64,000 nucleotides of DNA from an endosymbiont of Bathymodiolus septemdierum str. Myojin knoll (GTDB taxonomy: Bacteria > Pseudomonadota > Gammaproteobacteria > PS1 > Pseudothioglobaceae), in NCBI RefSeq assembly GCF_001547755.1, contig NZ_AP013042.1, positions 620,001 through 684,000 on the forward strand. Direction: 5' to 3'. The notes beneath the pieces were generated by a model. It was not told the DNA's origin and ran no database searches. It saw only the letters and a list, made by a program, of their open reading frames with translations. The first letter of the stretch is position 1; each line of letters starts with the position of its first letter. Of this stretch, positions 22,745-31,278 are shown one piece after another. A program made the position numbers and the translations under genes.

Positions 22745-23020
22745 GTGAAAAAAACAGAGTTAATTCTCAACCTGTCTGAGGAATCTACACTAACTAAAGC
22801 GGAAGTGAAGAGTTGTGTGGATGCTATTATAGGGGCATTAACGGACGCTATTGTTTCTGGGGAAGGTGTTGAAGTGAGAGGCTTTGGTAGCTTTTATAGG
22901 AAGCACAAAAAAGCACGATTAGGCATCAATCCAAAGACTGGAGAAAAGACTCAGGTAAGTGCAAAATACTTGCCTTTCTTTAAGCCGGGAAAATCACTTA
23001 AAGAAGTTGTAAATAATTAA
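22745..23020 (+). CDS. ihfB: Integration host factor beta subunit
   Basis: A 91-residue DNA-bending protein of the HU/IHF family. It uses a GTG start 2 bases after rpsA. VRGFGSFYRKHKKARLGINPKTGEK is the DNA-intercalating arm, with the proline of NPKTG; YLPFFKPGKSLKEVV is the C-terminal signature. The order cmk-rpsA-ihfB supports beta rather than HU. The alpha partner is not in the window. Confidence 0.93.
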   Translation: MKKTELILNLSEESTLTKAEVKSCVDAIIGALTDAIVSGEGVEVRGFGSFYRKHKKARLGINPKTGEKTQVSAKYLPFFKPGKSLKEVVNN

Positions 23021-23042
23021 AAAAATGGGATTTACATTACTG

Positions 23043-23048
23043 TATAAT
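23043..23048 (+). promoter_or_regulatory. -10 element of tRNA-Lys
   Basis: TATAAT, preceded by TG, lies 14 bases before the tRNA-Lys gene. No convincing -35 at 16-18 bases was seen, so this may be an extended -10 type or part of read-through from ihfB. Confidence 0.45.
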
Positions 23049-23062
23049 TTCACTTTTTTATG

Positions 23063-23138
23063 GGGGCGTTAGCTCAGTTGGTAGAGCATCGGACTTTTAA
23101 TCCGCTGGTCGAGCGTTCAAATCGCTCACGCCCCACCA
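23063..23138 (+). tRNA. tRNA-Lys (anticodon TTT)
   Basis: A 76-base cloverleaf. The acceptor strands GGGGCGT/ACGCCCC pair fully, the D arm is AGCTCAGTTGGTAGAGC, the anticodon loop CTTTTAA has anticodon TTT, the T loop is TTCAAAT, and an encoded CCA follows discriminator A. It is followed closely by a strong terminator. Confidence 0.97.
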
Positions 23139-23146
23139 TATTTTAA

Positions 23147-23177
23147 AAAAGGCTTACAGAAATGTAAGCCTTTTTTT
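23147..23177 (+). terminator. Rho-independent terminator after tRNA-Lys
   Basis: AAAAGGCTTACA-GAAA-TGTAAGCCTTTT is a perfect stem with a GNRA-type loop followed by further T residues. The A tract on the left also makes it usable in the reverse direction. Confidence 0.9.
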
Positions 23178-23339
23178 CGCCCTTAAAAAATAAGGTTCTA
23201 GCGACTTTTTAATGGAAGCCACAACCGTTTAAAAAAAGATGATATGTTATGGTAACTGCCACTCTAATTTAAGGTGAAAGTTTAACGGGAATAACTCGAT
23301 GAAACTGGACAACTAAATAATTTAAAAAATACTTGATTT

Positions 23340-23375
23340 TTGATACTATTATAATTTAGTGTGTATAATTACACA
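23340..23375 (+). promoter_or_regulatory. hicAB promoter with overlapping palindromic operator
   Basis: -35 TTGATA (23340-23345) and -10 TATAAT (23364-23369) are 18 bases apart. The -10 is embedded in TGTGTA-TAAT-TACACA (23360-23375), a perfect 6-bp inverted repeat. The hicA ATG follows only 8 bases after the -10, so the mRNA would be almost leaderless. HicB carries a ribbon-helix-helix domain and could bind this site to repress the pair. Confidence 0.7.
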
Positions 23376-23377
23376 TT

Positions 23378-23563
23378 ATGACAAGCAAAGAAATTATTAA
23401 AAAACTTAGGAAAGATGGGTGGATTAAAGTTGGCGGCAGGGGTGACCATGAAAAATTTAAACATCCGACTAAGTTAGGTCATGTAATTGTGCCGCACCCA
23501 CGCAAAGATTTACGCCCTGGTACATTAAATAGTATTTTTAAACAAGCAGGATGGAGGAAGTGA
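23378..23563 (+). CDS. hicA: HicA toxin (mRNA interferase)
   Basis: A 61-residue dsRBD-like toxin. The catalytic histidine is H24 in GRGDHEKF, and the VIVPHPRKDLRPGTLNSIFKQAG C-terminal half is typical. HicA cleaves mRNA and tmRNA unless neutralised by HicB. It is followed by hicB with a TGATG overlap. The pair lies between tRNA-Lys and the surface-glycan genes. Confidence 0.93.
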   Translation: MTSKEIIKKLRKDGWIKVGGRGDHEKFKHPTKLGHVIVPHPRKDLRPGTLNSIFKQAGWRK

Positions 23564-23946
23564 TGAGATATTTAGGTTATGTCGAAGCAGGGAGTGATGC
23601 ATATGCAACTAGTGTTGTATTACCTGATTTCCCTGGGTGTTTTAGTGCAGTAGATAATGAGCAAGATTTAAATGCTGCTGTGCAAGAGGCAGTTGAGCTA
23701 CATTTTGAGGGTGAAGATTTTGACTTGCCAACACCGATGACACTGAGTGAGGCACAAAATTCATCAAATTTTGATTATCAGGGTGTTTGGATGTGGTTTG
23801 AAATTGATACAGATAAAATTTCAACTAAGTTGCAACGAGTGAATATCACTATACCAACAAACATTTTAACCAAGTTAGATGCATTGGCTGGAAGTCAGCA
23901 TACTTCACGCTCTGGTATGGTTCGTCAATTGGTTGAAAAATTCTAA
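23563..23946 (+). CDS. hicB: HicB antitoxin
   Basis: A 127-residue antitoxin. The N-terminal RNase-H-like HicB domain has LPDFPGCFSAVD (20-31), and the C-terminal 40 residues (VNITIPTNILTKLDALA...GMVRQLVEKF) are a ribbon-helix-helix DNA-binding motif. I chose the ATG at 23563 because GGAGG lies 5 bases upstream inside hicA; an ATG at 23551 would add four residues. It binds HicA and probably the operator at 23360-23375. Confidence 0.92.
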   Translation: MRYLGYVEAGSDAYATSVVLPDFPGCFSAVDNEQDLNAAVQEAVELHFEGEDFDLPTPMTLSEAQNSSNFDYQGVWMWFEIDTDKISTKLQRVNITIPTNILTKLDALAGSQHTSRSGMVRQLVEKF

Positions 23947-23957
23947 TAACCATATTT

Positions 23958-24722
23958 TTATTTAATACTTCTTATTTTTGTTTTTACCTTTTCCTCTATC
24001 AGTTTTGGTAATAATGACGCAAGATAATAAAGGTTAAATTTGATGTGCAAGCCAGGATAGCTGTTAATCACTTGAAAATTTTGCTTTCTCGCCCCACCAG
24101 GGGTATTGGATACACCGCCGTGTAGGAATATGGCAATAATTGTATCAGAATATTCAAATATTGCGTTATGATAAAAGTAGGCACTATAGAAAAAATCAAA
24201 ATCAGCTGCAATTGAAAATTGCAAGTTAAATTTATGCTGTTTGAAGTATTGAGTGCTTATAAACGCACTTTGAGAGCAAAAGGCTACTTTTTTCCACAAG
24301 ATATCAAGATTATGCGCTTTTTTAGTCTGCAAAACCCCTTCACGGTCAAGTTGCATATCGCCATATATAATGTCTGAATTATGAAGCTGTCCATCAAATA
24401 TCTCACTAATAGTCTTATTAGAATAAAACTTATCCCCCGCGTTCATAATATTAATCCAATCAGCTGAAGCCAAATCAATGCCTTTATTCATCGCATCATA
24501 CAATCCTTCATCAGGTTCACTTATCCATTGTGCAACCAGGCTTTCGTATTTTTTGATAACATCTAATGTGCCATCCGTTGAGCCACCATCAATAATAATA
24601 TATTCAATATTTTCATAAGTTTGATTGGCGATATTTTGAATGGTTTCTTCTAAAAAATCAACCCCATTAAGGACAACAGTGAGAACTGTGATTAGTGGTT
24701 TATCTGAGGTATTGTTTTTCAT
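23958..24722 (-). CDS. Family 2 glycosyltransferase
   Basis: A 254-residue GT-A transferase. It has the nucleotide-sugar motif IIDGGSTDGTLDVIKKY, then SEPDEGLYDAMNKGI and NAGDKF, the layout of WcaE/AmsE-like enzymes that add sugars to lipid-linked oligosaccharides at the cytoplasmic membrane. The protein at 44465 has nearly the same motif set, so the two are paralogues within one locus. It is on the opposite strand to most glycan genes and ends 12 bases from hicB. Confidence 0.85.
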   Translation of the reverse strand: MKNNTSDKPLITVLTVVLNGVDFLEETIQNIANQTYENIEYIIIDGGSTDGTLDVIKKYESLVAQWISEPDEGLYDAMNKGIDLASADWINIMNAGDKFYSNKTISEIFDGQLHNSDIIYGDMQLDREGVLQTKKAHNLDILWKKVAFCSQSAFISTQYFKQHKFNLQFSIAADFDFFYSAYFYHNAIFEYSDTIIAIFLHGGVSNTPGGARKQNFQVINSYPGLHIKFNLYYLASLLPKLIEEKVKTKIRSIK

Positions 24723-24794
24723 ATTTAGTTATTTTACAAGTTTCAGGCATTATTTGAATTAATTTAATTTTATAACAAGTAAAGACTTTTATAA

Positions 24795-26133
24795 CACCCC
24801 AACAAATTAAGACAACAATTTAAGGTTTCTTATTTCGAACGAGTTAAACTTAACCCAACAATTCGGAGTAAAAAATATGAGTAAAAAACGCACAACCTAC
24901 AGCTCAGCATTTAAAACAAAACTAGTGCTCGAGCTACTACAAAATGAAAGCACTCTGGCAGAAATTGCCAGCAAGCATAACATTCTTCCACAGAATCTAG
25001 TGAACTGGAAGAAGACCTTCCTTGCTAACGCAGAGATTGCTATGGAGCCATCTAAAGCAGTTAAAGAGTACAAGGAAGAGCTTATTAAATCACAAGAACA
25101 GAACGAGCGCTTAACGGCGCTGGTAGGTAAAGTAACCGTAGAGAAGGAGTGGTTAGCACTCTGTTCAGTACCACCTTGAGGGGTGAAAAAGCTAAAAAGC
25201 TTGGGCTCATCTAAACTAAAACAATTAGTTGATCTCAAGCCGTCACCAGCTTCTACATCATCTCTATCTATTAATCACCAGTGTCAATTGCTAGGTATTA
25301 ACCGAAGTGGCTTGTACTACAAGCCACGAGTTAATCATGCCAAACAAACAATCAAGAGTCATATCACCAAGGTGTTTGAGCAGATACCCATTTACGGCGA
25401 AAAGAAGGTGCATCAACAACTACTTGAGGATGGTGTCAAGGTCAGCTTAAATACGGTAGCTCGTTATCGCCAAGAGCTAGACTTAAAAGCTGTATTGACT
25501 GTTAAACAAGTCAACACCACTATACCAATCAAAGAACATAAGAAGTACACCTATAAGCTCAGAGGGCTTAATATTAGCCATGCTAACCATGTCTGGAGTA
25601 CCGATATCACCTACATCAAGATTGCTGGTGGTATGGTTTACATGGCAGTCGTCATTGATTGACATAGCAAAGCCGTGCTATCAAACAGAATATCTAATAC
25701 CATGGATGTTCAGCTGGTGATGAGTGTACTCAATGATGCACTAGCTAAGTATCCACATCCAGAGATCTTTAACACCGATCAAGGTAGTCAGTACACCAGT
25801 GAGATGCACACTCAGAGACTTAAAAATCTTGGTATGACTATATCCATGGATGGCAGAGGCAGGGCCACAGATAACATCTGCATTGAGCGCTTCTGGCGAA
25901 GTGCCAAAGTTGAGAGAATCTATTTAAATGAATATCAAAATATCAGTGAGTTAACCACTGATGTGGATGACTATATTGATTTTTATAACCATCGTAGATT
26001 CCATCAAACGCTAGACTATAAAAAACCAATGGATATGTATCAAGAAAGTATAAAATTGAACCAGAATAAGAAGAAGGCTTCTTAAGATGTTCTATATAAG
26101 AAATTTTAAAAAGTTGTCAGAGGTTTTGGGGTG
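24795..26133 (+). mobile_element. IS3-family insertion sequence, inactivated copy
   Basis: The element is bounded by CACCCCAACAAATTAAGACAAC on the left and, inverted, CACCCCAAAACCTCTGACAAC on the right, imperfect terminal repeats. ATAA flanks both ends (24791-24794 and 26134-26137) and is a candidate target duplication. It carries a full transposase reading frame broken by two in-frame stops. A shorter derivative of the same family lies at 53764-54053. Confidence 0.8.
24877..26085 (+). pseudogene. IS3-family transposase, broken by two in-frame stops
   Basis: The N-terminal part (24877-25179) is the OrfA helix-turn-helix and coiled coil, YSSAFKTKLVLELLQNE to VEKEWLA. The rest is the OrfB integrase with DDE residues: D in WSTDITY, D in NTDQGSQYTS and E in CIERFWRS. 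All parts are in one frame. The first stop (25177-25179) sits in a 9-codon stretch (25156-25182) that separates EWLA from KKLKSLGSS, which read as contiguous in relatives, so it looks like a 27-base insertion. The second stop, TGA at 25660-25662 in VVID*HSKA, replaces the conserved Trp (TGG). An active transposase is unlikely. Confidence 0.85.
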
Positions 26134-26174
26134 ATAAATTTATAATTTCTACTATATAAATAAGGATAATAAAT

Positions 26175-26305
26175 ATGAAGTTGCATTTAGGCTGTGGAAA
26201 AAAACGGAACATGCAGACAGAGATGATTTTTCACAAGCTTACCTTCCTCATATGGATAAAGATAATGGACTGCTAATGAGTTTAAACTTAGAAGCGATTA
26301 AATAA
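26175..26305 (+). pseudogene. Remnant of a small SAM-methyltransferase-like gene
   Basis: The start reads MKLHLGCGKKR, the first residues of a class I SAM-methyltransferase group common in O-antigen loci. In another frame the end reads FSQAYLPHMDKDNGLLMSLNLEAIK before a stop, which resembles the end of the same group. The middle, over 150 codons including the rest of the SAM fold, is missing. It lies 42 bases after the IS, so a deletion associated with the insertion is plausible. The family match is from memory of motifs. Confidence 0.55.
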
Positions 26306-26318
26306 GGGTTAAATATCA

Positions 26319-27056
26319 ATGAAAAGGGATAAAGGCATATTTCTAAAATGGTTCTCATTATCACGCCACCAGAGGCGTGTTGGTGCAAGGCAATTGTCTG
26401 AACAAATCAATACCGATTTTGAATCTCAAAAAGATAATATTTTATCGGGCGATAAAATTATTTACACCCACGGCAGTGCAAATGACACAAAAACGCATTT
26501 CAACGCTTTAAAACAAGAGTTTGCTGGACAAAGTGAATTGCTACTTACTCACGCTAAAATAATTGTCTTAATCAGACGAGAGTTTGAAGTTAAAAACCAC
26601 TTCAAACTTTTTGAGAAACTTTGGCAACAAGAAAAAGACTTTCTTTTAAGAAATCTTAATACCCGCTGGCTAATAGCTGCCACCGATACCTTTGCTGATT
26701 ATTCAGATGATGACGCGGTAAAGGGCTTATCTATCGCCTGTGTTTGTTTACTAAATACGGTAAAAATGCAGGAATCAGAGCGATTTATCACCAATGCGAA
26801 AAACAACCAAGACGATAAAGACAAACAAATTCGTCTTGATAACGAGGAACGATTCTCTTTATTTGATGGCACTTCGGTTTTCAAATTTGGCACGGATGAC
26901 ACGCTAAGGAACATGCGTTGGAGACTTGATAAAGTGGCAAAGATGAATATTGCAGGTGAGATACTATTGGAAATTTTTAAGCGTTTGCAAAAATTTGATA
27001 CAATATATAATCGTGCTAAGAATAGGCATACTCGTGATAAAACAGGGTGGTGGTAA
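26319..27056 (+). CDS. Hypothetical protein in glycan locus
   Basis: A 245-residue soluble protein, rich in charged residues, predicted largely helical. No signal peptide, membrane segment or catalytic motif is recognised. HGSANDTKTHFNALKQEFAG and the C-terminal KNRHTRDKTGWW are its most distinctive parts. It stops directly before the GT25 gene start (TAAATG), so the two are probably co-translated. A role linked to the neighbouring glycosyltransferase is inferred from position only. Confidence 0.6.
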   Translation: MKRDKGIFLKWFSLSRHQRRVGARQLSEQINTDFESQKDNILSGDKIIYTHGSANDTKTHFNALKQEFAGQSELLLTHAKIIVLIRREFEVKNHFKLFEKLWQQEKDFLLRNLNTRWLIAATDTFADYSDDDAVKGLSIACVCLLNTVKMQESERFITNAKNNQDDKDKQIRLDNEERFSLFDGTSVFKFGTDDTLRNMRWRLDKVAKMNIAGEILLEIFKRLQKFDTIYNRAKNRHTRDKTGWW

Positions 27057-27836
27057 ATGAATATTTTTATCATTAATTTGCCTGATGCCACTGAACGCAG
27101 AGAGTTTCAACAAAAACAACTGACTGAATTAGGTTTGAATTTTGAGATAATCAACGCCACTTCTATTAATGATATTAGCGAAGACACCTACAAAAAACAT
27201 TATTACGACTGGCAACGCCCTTTGCAAAAAACTGAAGTGGCTTGTTATTTTTCACATCAAAAACTATGGACAAAAATTGCCGAAGGCAATCAACCTGCAT
27301 TGATTTTAGAAGACGATGTGGCGCTATCAAAATATACTCCCAACATACTAAAAGAATTAGAAAAACGCACCAATTTAGAAATGGTGAATTTAGAAGTGTT
27401 TGAGAAAAAGAAAACTATCGCAAAAATCAGTCAAACAATTGGTAACCACCAGTTATTCTGCTTATATCAAGATAAAGCAGGGGCTGCCGCTTATGTGCTA
27501 TACCCAAAGGGTGCAAAGAAATTATTGCAACATCAGCAAAAACACGGTATTGCCTTAGCAGATGCACATTTACACAATTGCCCATCGTTACAATCTTACC
27601 AAATAGAACCAGCCTGTGCAGTGCAATCAATGTTTTGTCAAAAATACGGCATTGAGCAATATGATATAGTCAATACCTCCTGTATCGAGTATAAAAAAAG
27701 TAAAGAAAAACGCTCATTTATTTTTAGAGTCAAGCGAATTGTTGGACAGGTAAAACTGGGGTTTCGTCAGTTAAGTTTTGTTGCAAAATCAGATAAGCGC
27801 TATATTGAAGTGAGAATTGATGACTTTAAGAGATGA
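27057..27836 (+). CDS. Family 25 glycosyltransferase (LPS galactosyltransferase-like)
   Basis: A 259-residue GT25 protein. It begins MNIFIINLPDATERREF, has ATSIND, then EVACYFSHQKLW and the metal-binding ALILEDDVAL (EDDV 85-88). Family members such as LgtB-type enzymes add galactose or related sugars to LPS. The C-terminal 60 residues are basic and amphipathic, suited to membrane attachment. It is followed by a second GT25 gene with a near overlap. Confidence 0.88.
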   Translation: MNIFIINLPDATERREFQQKQLTELGLNFEIINATSINDISEDTYKKHYYDWQRPLQKTEVACYFSHQKLWTKIAEGNQPALILEDDVALSKYTPNILKELEKRTNLEMVNLEVFEKKKTIAKISQTIGNHQLFCLYQDKAGAAAYVLYPKGAKKLLQHQQKHGIALADAHLHNCPSLQSYQIEPACAVQSMFCQKYGIEQYDIVNTSCIEYKKSKEKRSFIFRVKRIVGQVKLGFRQLSFVAKSDKRYIEVRIDDFKR

Positions 27837-27843
27837 GGGGAAT

Positions 27844-28614
27844 ATGAAAAAAATTAAAATATTCATAATGAATCCTGAAAAATTTCAAGATAGAAGAAAG
27901 TCTTTAAAAAACAGGCTTGATAAAACTAAATTTGAGTATGAATTTATGTCTATCAATGATGAAGTAGACTTGACACCTGACGCTATTGTGAAAAATCATA
28001 ATTCTAAAAAAACAATAGATTCTTTTGGCAGAGATTTTACTCGTGGAGAGTTGGCAAGCACATTGAACCATTTGCTTGCCTACGAGAAATTTATACAGTC
28101 AGGAAATGAAATTGCAGTTATTTTAGAAGATGATGTTGCATTTGACAGCAAAGAGTTTGAGGTTATTGTTAATTCAATAATAAAAATAATTAACACATCA
28201 AAACCACAAATATGCCAACTAACACCTGTTACCTCGTATCTAAAGAATAATGCTATTGAAATAGGCGATAAACATAAAATTGCAAGCGTAATACAATCTT
28301 GGGGTTCCCAAGCATATATTATTAACCGACCTGCAGCAATTAACATTATAAAGGTAAACAAAAAATCTTGGATTATTGCTGATGATTGGGAGAGATATAA
28401 TAGATATGCGGGCATAAGTTTGTTTGGCGTGATACCTCCAATCGCTATAGCAAGCGGAGTCTTTGACTCTAACTTAGAAAAGGATAGGAGTCAATCTCTC
28501 AGGAATCATAAAACTTTGAAATATGTGTTATCAAGATGGAAGCATAAAATAAATGCCGATATGAAAAAATATTTTTACTACATTCCTTTTCGTGGCTATA
28601 TTAGAAACCGATAA
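27844..28614 (+). CDS. Family 25 glycosyltransferase
   Basis: A 256-residue GT25 paralogue of the preceding gene. It starts MKKIKIFIMNPEKFQDRR, has TRGELASTLNHLLAYEKF and AVILEDDVAF (EDDV 95-98), and a later SWGSQAYIINRPAA. The ATG at 27844 was chosen because GAGGGG lies 3 bases upstream; the frame is open a further 9 codons. The donor sugar is unknown; galactose is typical for the family. Confidence 0.85.
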   Translation: MKKIKIFIMNPEKFQDRRKSLKNRLDKTKFEYEFMSINDEVDLTPDAIVKNHNSKKTIDSFGRDFTRGELASTLNHLLAYEKFIQSGNEIAVILEDDVAFDSKEFEVIVNSIIKIINTSKPQICQLTPVTSYLKNNAIEIGDKHKIASVIQSWGSQAYIINRPAAINIIKVNKKSWIIADDWERYNRYAGISLFGVIPPIAIASGVFDSNLEKDRSQSLRNHKTLKYVLSRWKHKINADMKKYFYYIPFRGYIRNR

Positions 28615-28704
28615 GTAGCAAAGAAGTTGAACGCATCAATTGTATAATTTAATAGTTCGGCGTTAATGAAAAAATTATTAAATAAATAAGAGTAGGGAGT
28701 TGCA

Positions 28705-29667
28705 ATGAGCAATAGAATATTAAAACATTATCGATTTGGCAAAATATTTGCATGGATTAATAGGCACCTTAGGTCTCGCAGAAAAGCCATTGAGAAAATT
28801 AGGAATTTATATAAAAAACTTGGTTTAGTGTCTAATGGCTGTAGTTTGTGTGGGGGGGTAGACTTTACATTAATTGCTGAGGGTGATCGCTATGGATTTG
28901 ACCTTAACAAACAATTTTGCAATCAATGCGGGTTGGTGCAAACTTATCCAGCGCTTTCTGCTGAGTTTCATCAAGCCTTTTATAGTTATCATTATCGTCC
29001 TTTATATTTAAAAAGTAAAAAAGTTAACTATCAATCTGTTATCAAAGAGCAAACTGATAAAGGCAAAAAATATCTAAACTACTTTAGAGAAAATGGTTTA
29101 AAAGATGAAGTTCTTAATAAGATTTCAATTGTTGAAATTGGCTGTAGTTCTGGTGGTACGCTCAACACTTTAAAACCTTTTGTTAAATCAGTTTATGGGT
29201 GTGATTTAGATATTGAGGCGATTAAGTTCGCCAAACAAGAATTCAATCTTAATGTTGAAGTTAGTATGTATCCAACAGATTTACCAAAAGGTAAAAAACT
29301 TTTTATTATGTCTCATGTTTTAGAGCATGTTTTTAGCCCGCTAGAAACATTGACAAAAGTGAGAAAATTATTAAAAAAGGGTGATTATTTATTTGTGGCA
29401 GTACCTGGAATAAATCAAGTTGCAAAAGGCGATTATAAAAATGATTTAAGAAGGTATTTTCATATTGCGCATGTGACAGATTTCACAGGAAGTACTTTAG
29501 CTAATGTTGCCCATTATTCAGGTTTTAAAATATTAAATATAGATGAAGAAATCAATGGATTATTTGTAGCTGATAGGGTAACAGATTGGAAAAAAAATGA
29601 ATATGATGCAGTTGATAATATTCAACGCGTTGAAGAGACTTATTCTGGTTTAGCGCCTCACTTATAA
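28705..29667 (+). CDS. Class I SAM-dependent methyltransferase with N-terminal zinc motif
   Basis: A 320-residue protein. An N-terminal Cys4 site (CSLCGG ... FCNQCG) is followed by a Methyltransf_23-type fold: VEIGCSSGGTLNTL is the SAM loop and SHVLEHVFSPLETL the post-motif. Such proteins often C- or O-methylate nucleotide-activated sugars in O-antigen loci. The ATG is preceded by GAGTAGGGAG. It converges on the ligase-like gene with a 6-base overlap. Confidence 0.82.
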   Translation: MSNRILKHYRFGKIFAWINRHLRSRRKAIEKIRNLYKKLGLVSNGCSLCGGVDFTLIAEGDRYGFDLNKQFCNQCGLVQTYPALSAEFHQAFYSYHYRPLYLKSKKVNYQSVIKEQTDKGKKYLNYFRENGLKDEVLNKISIVEIGCSSGGTLNTLKPFVKSVYGCDLDIEAIKFAKQEFNLNVEVSMYPTDLPKGKKLFIMSHVLEHVFSPLETLTKVRKLLKKGDYLFVAVPGINQVAKGDYKNDLRRYFHIAHVTDFTGSTLANVAHYSGFKILNIDEEINGLFVADRVTDWKKNEYDAVDNIQRVEETYSGLAPHL

Positions 29668-30885
29668 CGAATGTTTTGTATAATTAGCACGAGTAGTATG
29701 TAAAATTCTAGGCAACAAAAACCCTATAAACAACACATAAAAAGCATTAATATGTTCCTCACCAAAAGCAATATGGGTAAAACCAAAGGTTACATACCCA
29801 ACACATAACAAAACCCCCATTGAAGCATAATGATAAACATCTTTATTTTTTAGTTGCTTGTAAAAAATAATCATTGGTGTAAATAACAAGATTAATAGTG
29901 ACAATAATCCAACAATGCCAGCAGAGACTAAGTTGGTAAGGTATTCATTGTGCAAATGGGTTTTATTGCTGATGACCCTTTTATTTTTTGGCGCATATTC
30001 TGACGCTACCTTGTTTGCATTTCTGTAGCCGTAGCCAATCCAGGGTGATTGTGCCGCCGCTTGTAGTCCTGCTTGATACATTTGCATTCTCAACCCAATG
30101 GAGTTATTTGTATTGTACCCAGAATTCCAGTTTTGAATTTCACTAACTGCTAACTTAACCCTACTTTCTACTTTGTCATTGGCACCCACAAATCCAAGTA
30201 AACCCATAAATAACACCACTAAAAACAACTTCGCTTTATTATTACTTTGAAAAAATGGCTTGTAAGTCAATCCAATAAAAACCATAGATAAAATAAGGAA
30301 CGACACCCAGGAACCGCGAGTACCTGTTAAAAATATTGCATAACTTCCCGCCAATACTGCAATAAAAGTGATGATTCGTTCTTTTGGTGTTTCGCTAAAT
30401 ATTTGAACCATTGATAAAAATATCATTGCAACTGCAATATCACTAAATATATTAGCGTTAATTATATTACCCAATAAAGGCCCGTTAATAACCGTGAGGC
30501 AGATAGCAATCAAGCCTATTTTAATACTAAGTAATAGTTTTTTAAGCGGTAAATCTACCTGCAAGAGCGTGAGTGCAATAAAAGGCGCTAATAAGAAATG
30601 TAGTTTCCTGCCAAGGTGATGAAACTCAGCATTCAATCCATCTGCAACGAGCATGGATAACAACATAATGCCAAAATAACTCACAGTCAGAAAAGAAAAG
30701 AGTTTTAATTCGGGTATTTGAAAAGGATTTCTCTTTTCAGAAATTGCAATGTAGATACCCAATATAACAAAAATTAACACAATCAAATTACCAAATACTT
30801 TGATTGTGTTAATCAACACAGGAAAAGCCAGCAACAGAGCAATCACAAAACTAGCGTATTTTTTTTCTGAAAGTGTGCTGCCCAT
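29662..30885 (-). CDS. O-antigen ligase / polymerase-like membrane protein
   Basis: A 407-residue protein with about 10-12 transmembrane helices. The long periplasmic loop holds SPWIGYGYRNANKVASEYAP and KTHLHNEYLTNLVSAGIVGLLS, a Wzy_C/WaaL-type signature with the conserved His. It probably joins or polymerises lipid-linked glycan on the periplasmic face. It is the only glycan gene on the minus strand in this stretch and is transcribed away from manC. Ligase and polymerase cannot be told apart by sequence. Confidence 0.82.
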   Translation of the reverse strand: MGSTLSEKKYASFVIALLLAFPVLINTIKVFGNLIVLIFVILGIYIAISEKRNPFQIPELKLFSFLTVSYFGIMLLSMLVADGLNAEFHHLGRKLHFLLAPFIALTLLQVDLPLKKLLLSIKIGLIAICLTVINGPLLGNIINANIFSDIAVAMIFLSMVQIFSETPKERIITFIAVLAGSYAIFLTGTRGSWVSFLILSMVFIGLTYKPFFQSNNKAKLFLVVLFMGLLGFVGANDKVESRVKLAVSEIQNWNSGYNTNNSIGLRMQMYQAGLQAAAQSPWIGYGYRNANKVASEYAPKNKRVISNKTHLHNEYLTNLVSAGIVGLLSLLILLFTPMIIFYKQLKNKDVYHYASMGVLLCVGYVTFGFTHIAFGEEHINAFYVLFIGFLLPRILHTTRANYTKHSL

Positions 30886-31043
30886 AAAGTCGTATAACGA
30901 TATAATAAAAACTTGATTTTATAGTAGGGGTGAAAATAATGGCACAAAATGTCAATAAAAAGACTATTTACCAGATGAGGCAAAGCAAAAATCATTAATA
31001 TATCCTCAAGACAAGACAAAACTTTGCATAAAGGAATAATGTA

Positions 31044-31274
31044 ATGGCATACCAGGCAATACAACTCAGTATTAAGCAATTAGATTTAATCATCAACAAT
31101 GACCATGATTTAAATTTAAGAGAGAGCGAGGATTATTATGCGTTATCTTTTACCTTGATTTATCCAAGACCAGGTAAGGCAAGTATTAACACGATTAAAA
31201 CTCTGCCTTTGCAAAGTAATACTACTTTTGAAACTTGTGGCGAGTCAATGATTTTTAAAGTGGAGGCGTTGTAA
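31044..31274 (+). CDS. Small hypothetical protein upstream of manC
   Basis: A 76-residue acidic protein with no signal peptide or membrane segment. AAGGAATAATG gives a Shine-Dalgarno about 8 bases upstream of the ATG, and the gene ends 4 bases before manC, arguing that it is real and co-transcribed. The sequence YYALSFTLIYPRPGK and LPLQSNTTFETCGESMIF is not one I recognise. A role with manC is inferred from position. Confidence 0.55.
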   Translation: MAYQAIQLSIKQLDLIINNDHDLNLRESEDYYALSFTLIYPRPGKASINTIKTLPLQSNTTFETCGESMIFKVEAL

Positions 31275-31278
31275 GCTA

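Noticed and set aside
23360-23375. LexA or CRP box near hicA
   Set aside because: The TGTGTA...TACACA palindrome has a spacer and sequence unlike the LexA (CTG-N10-CAG) or CRP (TGTGA-N6-TCACA) sites; HicB is the simpler candidate.
23178-23377. Small gene or RNA between tRNA-Lys terminator and hicA
   Set aside because: No frame, cloverleaf or clear hairpin is seen apart from the hicAB promoter at the right end.
25660-25662. TGA read as tryptophan in the transposase
   Set aside because: Recoding would need a different genetic code. Many genes here end in TGA at the expected place (for example hicA, proS and uvrB), so TGA is a stop.
30939-30998. A 19-codon frame starting MAQNVNKK before the small manC-linked gene
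   Set aside because: It has an AGGGG upstream but is very short and has no recognisable motif, so it is not supported as a gene.
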